From Hyphomicrobiales bacterium (GTDB lineage: Bacteria; Pseudomonadota; Alphaproteobacteria; Rhizobiales; SZUA-8): a stretch of 6,591 bases of DNA. The first letter of the stretch is position 1; every line of letters begins with the position of its first letter. Positions 1 to 5,716 of this stretch are shown here, piece after piece. Both the position numbers and the translations under genes were made by a program. Where the stretch lies: contig QILX01000079.1 of NCBI GenBank assembly GCA_003232175.1, forward strand, positions 1-6,591, written 5' to 3'. The notes under the pieces were generated by a model, which ran no database searches, was not told the DNA's origin, and worked only from the letters and a program-made list of their open reading frames with translations.

Positions 1-3
1 ACC

Positions 4-37
4 CCTCACGCCTTCGCCTTATAGTCGCGAAGTGAGG
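4..37. repeat. Imperfect inverted repeat near the left edge
   Basis: CCTCAC (4-9) pairs with GTGAGG (32-37), and TTCGC (13-17) pairs with GCGAA (27-31). Together they form an 11-bp stem with a 3-nt bulge and a 9-nt loop. No T-run follows on the plus strand, so it is not a canonical terminator there. The left side is cut off, so a minus-strand terminator cannot be judged. It resembles dispersed intergenic hairpins of the REP kind, but that is inference. An open frame ending at the TAA at 47-49 could also be the tail of an upstream gene. Confidence 0.3.
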
Positions 38-105
38 TCAGCTTACTAAAAATAATTGAATAGATATTTAAGTAGGCTGGTTAAGTTTATATTTCATGTT
101 TCGCA

Positions 106-137
106 AAATTTCTAAGAAATATATACTGAAGAAATTT
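106..137 (-). terminator. Weak AT-rich hairpin downstream of the MipA/OmpV gene
   Basis: AAATTTCT (106-113) is perfectly complementary to AGAAATTT (130-137), giving an 8-bp stem with a 16-nt loop that begins 9 bases beyond the stop codon of the minus-strand gene. Read on the minus strand, the stem ends in TTTT but has no GC-rich core, so termination would be weak. A smaller competing dyad (ATTTCT-A-AGAAAT, 108-120) lies inside it. Either could be chance in such AT-rich DNA. Confidence 0.3.
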
Positions 138-146
138 GTATTTTCA

Positions 147-986
147 TCAGAATTGATAAGTTATTCCGGTGAATACACTCCCTTGTGTTGAATTACCCTG
201 CCGATTGACAATTGGGCTATCTGCGGCGTCTCCCAGGAGTTGTTTTACTTCGCCACGCACAGTCAGGGCCACTTGGGTGGTTACATCGTAGCTGGCCTGC
301 AAACTGACAGCGACGTCTTTAAATCCGGCTTCGGCATTGTAGATGGCATAACCTGAATTAGCCGCCTGGGTTGTGTTGACACCAAAAGTATTGGACATGA
401 AATTATTATCGGCCCAGGTCGTGCTGGCCCCCGCAACGACCTCAACTCCGGTATCTGAAGTGATCAACGGCGCGCTCAATTCCGCTTCTACAGCGGTGCC
501 GTCACGATTGCCGCTAAAATCGTAGAGCAGGGTGGCGCGGGCATCGACCAGTTCGAAACGTTTTGCCAGGGTCGCGGTGCCGATGATGGCGCCATCGATG
601 TCGCCGAGGCCGGCCAGGGCCGCATTGTCATTCGCGTCACGGCCATTCCAGTAGGCAACGCCAAATCCAAGGGAAACGGTATCAAAGCGGAATGGCGTCG
701 CTTCGGCTCCATATCCGCCGGTGACATTGCCGATGGTCAGCATATCGCGCCAGGTCGCTTTTACCAGTGGCACAAATGTCCACTCGTAATCGTCTGAACC
801 TTCATAGTCGGGTTCAAAAACCGCACCGGCGCCAGCGGTAAGCGTCCATTCGGTACCCAGAAATCCCGACTCTGAGCTGGTATTCGGTGTGTACTCCTGG
901 CTATTGGCGCCGGCGGCGGAAATCACCGAGACGGCCAGAGCAAAACCAAGAGTGAAAAAACGGGAAGAGGGGGCATTGATACGCAT
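147..986 (-). CDS. MipA/OmpV family outer-membrane protein
   Basis: This is a probable outer-membrane beta-barrel of the MipA/OmpV (MltA-interacting protein) family. Family members are porin-like or scaffold envelope proteins, and the exact cargo or partner is not predictable here. A signal peptide is visible: Arg2 and Arg9, a hydrophobic stretch at 10-25, and likely cleavage after Ala-Asn-Ser29. Family hallmarks are EPDYEGSDDYEW (58-69) and GRDANDNAALAGL (115-127). An aromatic/Gly block follows around FGVNTTQAANSGY (201-213), then LLGDAADSPIV (250-260), and the chain ends in the C-terminal Phe of barrels (YQF). At 279 aa the length suits the family. Start choice: the ATG at 986 gives a clean signal peptide. 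An AAGGA at 1000-1004 sits 7 nt before an in-frame GTG at 992, so translation may begin there (281 aa). A TTG at 1013 is less likely. No operon partner is adjacent. The family assignment is firm and the physiological role is open. Confidence 0.9.
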   Translation of the reverse strand: MRINAPSSRFFTLGFALAVSVISAAGANSQEYTPNTSSESGFLGTEWTLTAGAGAVFEPDYEGSDDYEWTFVPLVKATWRDMLTIGNVTGGYGAEATPFRFDTVSLGFGVAYWNGRDANDNAALAGLGDIDGAIIGTATLAKRFELVDARATLLYDFSGNRDGTAVEAELSAPLITSDTGVEVVAGASTTWADNNFMSNTFGVNTTQAANSGYAIYNAEAGFKDVAVSLQASYDVTTQVALTVRGEVKQLLGDAADSPIVNRQGNSTQGSVFTGITYQF

Positions 987-1202
987 GTCCACAATATTTT
1001 CCTTAGCTAACAAGTGGACTCTTCAAAGGTCCATTACATTCAACGAACCTATTCGGTCCCATGGCAGTTAATGGCGAGTGAAACCAACCCCGCTGTTTTT
1101 TGCCTATCTGCCGGAATAGTTCCCTTCCCGTGCGATTTTTTCTAAAATTCGATGGATTTGGACTTTTAGAGCACTTTGGAATCTGGCTGAAACCACACCG
1201 AC

Positions 1203-1268
1203 CTGCTCTCCAAACCGTGGCCACCCTTCGGTGATACCCCCGTAGGTGGCCGGGAAGTGGGGGAGCAG
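1203..1268. repeat. Nested inverted repeat upstream of the MipA/OmpV gene
   Basis: The outer arms are CTGCTC (1203-1208) and GAGCAG (1263-1268). The inner arms are GGCCACC (1219-1225) and GGTGGCC (1245-1251), around a 19-nt loop. The asymmetric spacers are 10 and 11 nt. The inner 7-bp arm is perfect and GC-only apart from one A-T pair. It lies about 220 bases before the MipA start, so it could be a long 5' leader structure or a protein site. It may also be incidental. Confidence 0.35.
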
Positions 1269-1371
1269 ACCGGTGCCGTTTGATTTGGAAAATACTTTGA
1301 GCTTGTGCGGAAAATACGCACGCCTCAAGTCGGCTCAGCAGTAGTTTGAGGGAATTTGCCGGAGTGCTCCT

Positions 1372-1407
1372 CGCGGTTTACGCTCTAGTTTTTTGCGAAT
1401 TACCGCG
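1372..1407 (-). terminator. Possible terminator hairpin after the VHL-like gene
   Basis: CGCGGT (1372-1377) pairs with ACCGCG (1402-1407), and CGC (1381-1383) pairs with GCG (1395-1397), separated by a small AT internal loop and closed by an 11-nt loop. The structure begins 5 nt past the TAA stop of the minus-strand gene, where a terminator would be expected. There is no T-run after it on the minus strand, so intrinsic termination is doubtful; it may only protect the 3' end. Confidence 0.35.
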
Positions 1408-1412
1408 ACAAT

Positions 1413-2231
1413 TTAGTTCCTGTTCAACAATGAATTTGAAATGCACCCACCGCCAATATCAGTAAAGCCGGGGCCGCACAGGTCGTCGGGGCGGTTCTCC
1501 TCATTATCGGCGTCAGCGAAATCAACCGGAGACCTGGGGTCTGGTTGCGGGCGAGGTGGCTGGGGCCGGGTCACAGCGCCAGTCTGACGAACGCAACGGC
1601 TGCCGGACTGCACAAATCCCGGTCGGCAACGCAAGGCGCGGATGATTTCCCCGCCAGGGTCGGGGAGTGTGGCGCTTGGTTTGCGGCGGTTCTTGGTAAC
1701 CGTATTGATGCATAAATTGCGCGACCGATTCCAATATTCATTGGCGTCGCATGGGCTGCCGCCATCGGTGGCCAGAGGTTGATCGGCTTGGCCTCTGGTT
1801 CCACTAATCTGGCCACCGGTTGGCGTTCCACGGACAGGCTGATTGTCAATCCGAGGAGGCACGGTGCTTTCCGGGCCTACTGCTGGCTCGCCTATACCAA
1901 CCAGACTGACGGCGCGGGATGCAGTTTCAGCAAAATACAGCCCAATGCAATCTGCATCCTTGTCTGCAATCATCCAGGCGTGGCCAAGAAAAGTCGGCTG
2001 AACATGGGAGGCGCCCGGCGCTATGTTGCCATACTGAACCCTGGCGCCCTCAAAATCGATCCAAAATATCTGACGTGCCGCGCTGCTGTTGTTCGTAAAT
2101 GTGATTTCAGTACTGATGTCAGTCGACGCCGATTTGATTTGGCCCTCACCGGCACACGTCCCCGCTGCCCCCAAAGCGGGCAGACTTCCTGAAATTGCCA
2201 ACACACCACCAAGCAACAGGTTTCTGATCAT
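1413..2231 (-). CDS. Secreted VHL-beta-domain protein with three Cys-pair modules
   Basis: This is an exported 272-aa protein of unknown function. Residues 1-24 form a signal peptide (Arg3, then a hydrophobic stretch, with likely cleavage near Ala-Leu-Gly-Ala-Ala). Residues about 35-112 match the beta domain of von Hippel-Lindau proteins in order: TFTNNSS (44-50), IFWIDFEG (55-62), YGNIAPG (67-73), then TFLGHAWMI (80-88), where VHL has a tyrosine/Gly-His-Trp stretch. Cys26 and Cys95 could form a disulfide. The tail is Pro/Arg/Gly-rich and holds three modules: C161-x12-C174, C202-x10-C213 (CRPGFVQSGSRC) and C252-x10-C263 (CGPGFTDIGGGC). The last two are near-copies. Start: the ATG at 2231 has AAGGTG 7 nt upstream. 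An ATG at 2252 has no such site, and a frame extending to 2396 adds a charged leader before the signal peptide. In eukaryotes VHL binds hydroxyproline peptides inside the cell. That this exported protein binds peptides is only inference. The domain call is by eye. Confidence 0.8.
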   Translation of the reverse strand: MIRNLLLGGVLAISGSLPALGAAGTCAGEGQIKSASTDISTEITFTNNSSAARQIFWIDFEGARVQYGNIAPGASHVQPTFLGHAWMIADKDADCIGLYFAETASRAVSLVGIGEPAVGPESTVPPRIDNQPVRGTPTGGQISGTRGQADQPLATDGGSPCDANEYWNRSRNLCINTVTKNRRKPSATLPDPGGEIIRALRCRPGFVQSGSRCVRQTGAVTRPQPPRPQPDPRSPVDFADADNEENRPDDLCGPGFTDIGGGCISNSLLNRN

Positions 2232-2405
2232 ATTCGCGCACCTTTTTCTCATTCTAACCGAAGGAAAACCGGATGCCCTAGGATCGGAGACATCGGAATT
2301 CCAAACTGATCCTATTGTATTTGGGCGTGGTGCGCGACCTCGGAAATCTGATTTCTTCGATCTCAAAATTGGTAACAAACGGAAAACTAAATACAACTTT
2401 TAATA

Positions 2406-2424
2406 TAGTTTTTACAAAAAACTA
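2406..2424. promoter_or_regulatory. Perfect 19-base dyad in the divergent intergenic region
   Basis: TAGTTTTT (2406-2413), a 3-base centre ACA, and AAAAACTA (2417-2424) form a perfect 8-bp dyad. It lies 52 bases before the sensor gene start and 175 bases from the divergent VHL-like gene start. It overlaps an AT-rich stretch (TTTTAATATAGT) that could hold a -10 element for the sensor, although no good -35 at correct spacing was found. It could be an operator or a weak leader hairpin. A second, shorter dyad GAAATC-T-GATTTC lies at 2343-2355. Confidence 0.3.
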
Positions 2425-2475
2425 CCACTTTAAGGGGAATCAACGGTCAGGCGAATTCAATGAACTCGGCAGCAG

Positions 2476-4158
2476 ATGTATGATCATCAATATCGTCTGC
2501 CGGCGGTAATATTTGCGGTGATCGTATTCAGTTACCTGGTTTCAGGCACCCTATGGCTGGCGTCGTCGCTGCTCTGGGACCGGGATCGCGGATTTGCTGC
2601 GATAGCGGCGCAAGCCCAGCGCGGCGTCGCAATGGCTCAAACAAGCCGGAAAGCTGGAACGGTCGACGAGATTACCGCACTGCTCAAAACGGTAATCGCG
2701 GTAACTCCGGCGACAGGTATGATTGTCATTGATGCTCAAGGTCGGGATATTAGGAAAATCGGCGGCCCGCTGCCGGTGAATTCGTCCAGGCTGCGGCGCG
2801 GGCAGAAAAGCAATTTTCAGGCGATACAGGCTTGTTGCATCGACCTCTATTTAGAAAAGAACCAGACCGGTCTCCCGTACGATCTGCTCATCAGGATCGA
2901 TGCCGGCAGCTTAGGCCAAACCACCGAAAACCATATGAAGCGGCGAATGGTCATAGCCATGGTGATCCTTCTGCTGGGTGCGGTGGTGTCGGTGGCGGTG
3001 TTGCACCGGATTATCGTGCTGCCGCTTGACCGCTTGCGCAACGTTTTGAAGCGTACTCTTTCCAGGACGACGGCAGGGAGTCTGCCGCAAACATTGCTTA
3101 CCAGGAATGATGTGATCGGAGATCTGGGGCGGATGATCGACCCGCCAAACGGGGCGGCCGGTCTTAAGGCGCCTGCAAACGGTGCGTCCACGGACACCAG
3201 CTCTGATCTTATCAACGAAATTCCCATTGAAATTCTGTCATTCGGCGCCGATGGCGGGTTGGCCGATGCCAATGAACCGGCCCTGAACCTGTTCCAATGC
3301 CGGACAATTTCCGACCTCCGGGCGAAGGACCTTGGCGTGTTTCAGGCTGAGGACAAGACGGACAATGGGCCCCTAGGTCTACCGGAGATGCTGAAAAATG
3401 GGCCGTTTGAGGTTTGCGCCAAAGTATATTGTTCAGATACGCCGGTACACAGACGCATCATCGCCCGCATAGACTGCGACGATCACGGCAACGTTCAAAA
3501 ACTTGTGGCGTGCCTGTCTCCCATCGGAGCGGCGGCTCCGGCAGGTATTTCAGAGCCTGCGGAAGCAAAAAGCGAATTTGCCCAAATGGAACGCCGGACG
3601 GGGATGCTCAAGCTGAACCTGGAGGCTTGCCTTACACTTCTGAGCCGCCCGGACCCTGTAGCCATGGCCGCGCAGGCCCAAAAAGTACGAACCGATGTTC
3701 TGGTCGAAAATTGGTATCTGGATGCCTCGCGCTGCGGCCTTGTCGATAAGCAAATGGAACATCGCGTACCAGGCCAGGTTGTCGGCGACACCGAGGCGGT
3801 AACCAGCCTGATCCGTCATTCCCTGACCTATGTGGCCCTTCGCAGCGAGGCTGAAGTCCCAAGGCTCGCCGGCTCAGGGCGGATGCGCTCAGCCGACGTG
3901 GTGGAATTCGTATTTGAGGAAGTCGGCGGGCCACCGGTTCGCAATTGCGAGACTGGAGAAGCAGGCAACCTTCAGCAAAACGAATCAAAATTACCCTTGG
4001 CGGCCCTGACCAGCCTGCTCGCTGCCTATGGCGGTAAGGTACTGGCAGTCCGGGGGGATGACGATACCAACCTTATCCGTTTTATCATGCGGGCCCGACC
4101 GTCCGGCGCGGTATCAGTGGAGTTAGACAATACCAACGCCAACAAAACTGCAGCCTGA
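2476..4158 (+). CDS. Membrane sensor with HAMP, PAS and degenerate histidine-kinase-like C-terminus
   Basis: This 560-aa inner-membrane sensor has the layout of a two-component histidine kinase without its active residues. TM1 is at about 9-33 and TM2 at about 157-180. Between them is a periplasmic domain of about 120 residues with adjacent Cys120-Cys121. A HAMP-like segment follows (PLDRLRNVLKRTL 183-195; NDVIGDLGRMI 211-221), then a PAS-like domain (about 247-350, from IEILSFGADGGLADANEPAL). Residues 368-425 occupy the dimerisation/phospho-acceptor position but contain no His. Residues 430-540 follow the HATPase outline: GDTEAVTSLIRHSL (437-450), where the N-box Asn is missing (Tyr452/Thr451 there); VVEFVFEEVGGPP (475-487) in place of the D-x-G-x-G box; and LAALTSLLAAYGGKVLAV (508-525) as the usual final helix and strand. 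It probably signals by conformation or as a partner of another kinase. No response regulator is adjacent. The start at 2476 has only a poor ribosome site. Confidence 0.75.
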   Translation: MYDHQYRLPAVIFAVIVFSYLVSGTLWLASSLLWDRDRGFAAIAAQAQRGVAMAQTSRKAGTVDEITALLKTVIAVTPATGMIVIDAQGRDIRKIGGPLPVNSSRLRRGQKSNFQAIQACCIDLYLEKNQTGLPYDLLIRIDAGSLGQTTENHMKRRMVIAMVILLLGAVVSVAVLHRIIVLPLDRLRNVLKRTLSRTTAGSLPQTLLTRNDVIGDLGRMIDPPNGAAGLKAPANGASTDTSSDLINEIPIEILSFGADGGLADANEPALNLFQCRTISDLRAKDLGVFQAEDKTDNGPLGLPEMLKNGPFEVCAKVYCSDTPVHRRIIARIDCDDHGNVQKLVACLSPIGAAAPAGISEPAEAKSEFAQMERRTGMLKLNLEACLTLLSRPDPVAMAAQAQKVRTDVLVENWYLDASRCGLVDKQMEHRVPGQVVGDTEAVTSLIRHSLTYVALRSEAEVPRLAGSGRMRSADVVEFVFEEVGGPPVRNCETGEAGNLQQNESKLPLAALTSLLAAYGGKVLAVRGDDDTNLIRFIMRARPSGAVSVELDNTNANKTAA

Positions 4159-4205
4159 AGACGGGATCAGGCACAACACTTGACCAAGCGATACGCAAAA
4201 TCGCG

Positions 4206-4931
4206 CTATTTGATCTCCCAGACAATATTGACCCGGGCGTTTAAACCCAGCTCACCGGCTTCAATCGGCACATCTCGCGAGGCCGGACTTTCCATTCGGG
4301 CTGCCATGGCAACGGGCCGAGGCGAAAATCCGCCCGCCTCGGTGATCGAGACGATTGGGCCCAATGTCACCCCCAAAGCGCTGGCGTAAAGGTTTGCTTT
4401 GCGCAAAGCATCGGCGGCGGCGCGGGCCCGGGCGATGTCGCGTAGTTTTTCCGGGTCGTCAAAACCAAAAACCGGACCGCTGATCTGATTGGCCCCCTCG
4501 CGCACCACCGCGTCAAGAACACGGCCCAGCTCATCGAGCTCGCGCACCACGACTGTAAGCTGATTTGAAACGGTATAGCCGACGATTGCCGGTGGTCTTC
4601 TTGATTTCGGTGCACTGAAATAGCGCGGAACAATGGTGAAATTCGAAGTCTGAAGGTCGCGGTCAGCCAGGCCAAGCGATTTGAGACGTGAAAGCGCCGC
4701 CGACATGGCCTTGGTATTGGCTGCCAGCGCCCCAGCAGCAGTACGGTCCTCGCTGACGACGCCAGTAGATATTGTCGCCTTGCCCGGAGCGCCACGTACC
4801 TCGCCCATGCCGGTCATGGTCAATGTGCGAGCCGGTGTTTCCTCGGCGCGGGGTGCGGTGGGAACAATAAGAGCGACGAGAAGCAGCGGCAAAACGATAC
4901 CAGCAAATAGCCTGAACTTATGGTTTGACAT
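4206..4931 (-). CDS. Periplasmic SIMPL-domain (DUF541) protein
   Basis: This is a 241-aa exported protein of the SIMPL/DUF541 family, relatives of bacterial BP26/OMP28 and YggE. These proteins are periplasmic, often oligomeric and linked to oxidative or envelope stress, without a settled biochemical activity. The signal peptide has Lys5 and Arg7, a hydrophobic core at 8-23 and likely cleavage after Pro-Arg-Ala29. Family signatures in order are TMTGMGEVRGAPGKATISTG (38-57), LQTSNFTIVPRYF (93-105), IVGYTVSNQLTVVVREL (116-132), GANQISGPVFGFDDP (146-160), ARARAAADALRKA (167-179) and LGVTLGPIVSITE (186-198), ending with a V-x-I-V-W-x-I strand. Start: the ATG at 4931 leads straight into the signal peptide, with a GGAAA 9 nt upstream. 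An ATG at 4946 has no ribosome site, and a longer frame to 5123 would overlap the tRNA. It converges with the sensor gene across 47 bases. A 5-bp stem there (4188-4204) is too weak to call a terminator. Confidence 0.92.
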   Translation of the reverse strand: MSNHKFRLFAGIVLPLLLVALIVPTAPRAEETPARTLTMTGMGEVRGAPGKATISTGVVSEDRTAAGALAANTKAMSAALSRLKSLGLADRDLQTSNFTIVPRYFSAPKSRRPPAIVGYTVSNQLTVVVRELDELGRVLDAVVREGANQISGPVFGFDDPEKLRDIARARAAADALRKANLYASALGVTLGPIVSITEAGGFSPRPVAMAARMESPASRDVPIEAGELGLNARVNIVWEIK

Positions 4932-5047
4932 AGGTGCGGTTTCCATCAAAAGGGCTGAGAATATCCCAATGTGAGGGGTGGAGCCTGAAGCGGGCATGAA
5001 CGGGACAGCGAATTTTTGATCATTTATATTGCTCCGATGAACAGCAT

Positions 5048-5075
5048 TTGTCAGCCCGCCGGTTTCTGGTATGAA
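5048..5075 (+). promoter_or_regulatory. Putative sigma70-type promoter for the tRNA
   Basis: TTGTCA (5048-5053, five of six matches to TTGACA) and TATGAA (5070-5075, four of six to TATAAT) are separated by 16 bases. Transcription would start near 5082 and leave a leader of about 27 nt before the tRNA. The position and orientation fit, but the -10 is imperfect and no mapping data exist. Confidence 0.45.
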
Positions 5076-5108
5076 GCTCCCTTTACTGGCGCTGCCCTGG
5101 TGCGACAG

Positions 5109-5185
5109 GGGCCCGTAGCTCAATTGGTTAGAGCCGACCGCTCATAACGGTCTGGTTGCAGGTTCGAGTCCTGCCGGGCCCACCA
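5109..5185 (+). tRNA. tRNA with CAU anticodon, probably tRNA-Ile2 (lysidine type); Met possible
   Basis: A complete 77-base cloverleaf is visible, with encoded CCA (5183-5185). The acceptor arm GGGCCCG/CGGGCCC is fully paired, with discriminator A73. The D-stem is GCTC/GAGC, the anticodon stem GACCG/CGGTC, and the T-stem GCAGG/CCTGC with a TTCGAGT loop. The anticodon is CAT at 5143-5145 in loop CTCATAA. The D-loop and a G1-C72 pair exclude initiator tRNA, which lacks a 1-72 pair. C4-G69 and C5-G68 in the acceptor arm are features of the tRNA-Ile that TilS modifies to lysidine, whereas elongator tRNA-Met usually differs there, so Ile(CAU) is preferred. It is the last feature before a drop in G+C, and tRNA 3' ends are common integration targets. 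The tRNA call is certain; its amino-acid identity is about 65% sure. Confidence 0.95.
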
Positions 5186-5215
5186 TTCCTTCATTTTTTG
5201 TGTGAATACCATTCA

Positions 5216-5240
5216 ACCCCTTGAAGGAAAGGTGGTTTTT
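5216..5240 (+). terminator. Possible intrinsic terminator for the tRNA transcript
   Basis: ACC-CCTT (5216-5222) pairs with AAGG-T-GGT (5229-5236), with one bulged T and a 6-nt loop, and runs into TTTT (5237-5240). It starts 31 bases beyond the tRNA CCA. The stem is short, but position, polarity and T-run agree. A TTTTTT run at 5194-5199 directly after the tRNA is an alternative stop without a hairpin of its own. Confidence 0.4.
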
Positions 5241-5263
5241 GGTGTTCGAGAAAGGTGTTTTTG
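5228..5263. repeat. Imperfect tandem direct repeat just after the tRNA
   Basis: AAAGGTGGTTTTTG (5228-5241) recurs as AAAGGTGTTTTTG (5251-5263), differing by one G and offset by 23 bases. Being close behind a tRNA 3' end, the copies could be arm-type recombinase sites or simple slippage. There is nothing else to tell these apart. Confidence 0.4.
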
Positions 5264-5441
5264 ACGTTATAAAATGAACGCTGGAAATCCAGCTTGCGGG
5301 GCTAATTGCTTCAAGGCGAATCCACCTGAAACCCAGAAATTTCAAAGACTTGCAGAAAACACCAGCAGGTGTTCGATAAAAATTATTAACATGCCCTGAA
5401 TGACCCGTTTTAACAGCTCAAGCCCACCAAAAGGAAAGCTC

Positions 5442-5514
5442 GCCATCCTTACTCCACCGCAGCCGCTCACCCAGTTGTGGGCAAGGCGAGCGACAGCGGC
5501 TCCGAAAGGATGGC
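5442..5514. repeat. Large nested inverted repeat (three-tier hairpin)
   Basis: The outer arms are GCCATCCTT (5442-5450) and AAGGATGGC (5506-5514), 9 of 9 complementary. The middle arms are AGCCGCT (5461-5467) and AGCGGCT (5495-5501), 7 of 7. An inner CCCA-GTTG-TGGG hairpin spans 5470-5481. All tiers are co-linear, with a 10/4-nt internal loop between the outer and middle stems. No T-run follows, so it is not an ordinary terminator. It could be a structured RNA, an element end, a replication or transfer site, or a cruciform. Confidence 0.55.
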
Positions 5515-5584
5515 TATTCAGTTCCTGACACAAAATGAAACTTGATTGACTTGCTCGTGGTTCATCGAGATCACCGAGTCAAGC

Positions 5585-5716
5585 ATGGACGGGAAATTCA
5601 CCAGTTATCGCGTTCCGCAAGATGTGCGTTGTATTACAACGCCTCTTGGCAAGGGAGACGCTACGCTCTCCCGTTGCATCCCTCTGGCTGTCAAAGGGGG
5701 TAGATTTCAACTTTAA
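5585..5716 (+). CDS. Doubtful small ORF, 43 codons
   Basis: An ATG at 5585 opens a 43-codon frame ending at TAA 5714-5716. The product would carry PLGKGDATLSRCIPLAVKGG (20-39), a compact basic stretch with one Cys there and another at residue 16. The frame is open back to 5546 (TTG). The ribosome site is poor (GAG 6 nt upstream). It overlaps a GGGAGA/TCTCCC hairpin and precedes the ParB-like gene by 53 bases. I do not recognise a family, and it may be chance or the remnant of a larger gene. Confidence 0.2.
   Translation: MDGKFTSYRVPQDVRCITTPLGKGDATLSRCIPLAVKGGRFQL

Larger units (their letters stand above)
987..1412. other. Intergenic region, 426 bases
   Basis: The region lies between two minus-strand genes, so it is the 3' flank of the VHL-like gene and the 5' flank of the MipA/OmpV gene. 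It holds a possible terminator (1372-1407), a nested inverted repeat (1203-1268) and a 9-base direct repeat GGAAAATAC (1287-1295 and 1309-1317, 22 bases apart). Two minus-strand frames of 73-74 codons cross it (1003-1224 and 1104-1328). Neither has a recognisable domain; the second would have to start at a TTG. I do not call them genes. No convincing -35/-10 pair for the MipA gene was found. Confidence 0.5.

Noticed and set aside
1779..2192. Plus-strand frame of 137 codons inside the VHL-like gene
   Set aside because: It is a shadow of the minus-strand coding sequence, with no domain or ribosome site of note.
2089..2403. Plus-strand frame of 104 codons over the start of the VHL-like gene
   Set aside because: It is antisense to a gene with a clear signal peptide and domain, has no recognisable domain itself and runs through the AT-rich divergent promoter region.
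2847..3272. Minus-strand frame of 141 codons under the sensor gene
   Set aside because: It is the antisense of a well-supported 560-codon gene with TM, HAMP and PAS segments, and its composition reflects that gene's codon bias.
4188..4204. GCGAT/ATCGC hairpin between the convergent sensor and SIMPL genes
   Set aside because: It has only 5 bp and no T-run on either strand, which is too weak to call a terminator.
4932..5123. N-terminal extension of the SIMPL gene to an upstream start
   Set aside because: It would put a charged leader before the signal peptide and overlap the tRNA. The ATG at 4931 fits the family better.
5142..5345. Minus-strand 67-codon frame ending in GMVGPAGLEPATRPL
   Set aside because: The ending is the well-known antisense reading of a tRNA 3' half, and the frame runs into the tRNA. 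It is an artefact unless an integrase tail is proven, and the rest has no domain.
5653..5672. GGGAGA/TCTCCC hairpin before the ParB-like gene
   Set aside because: It is a 6-bp stem with an 8-nt loop, no T-run and no conserved context. It is mentioned as part of the gene-poor region only.
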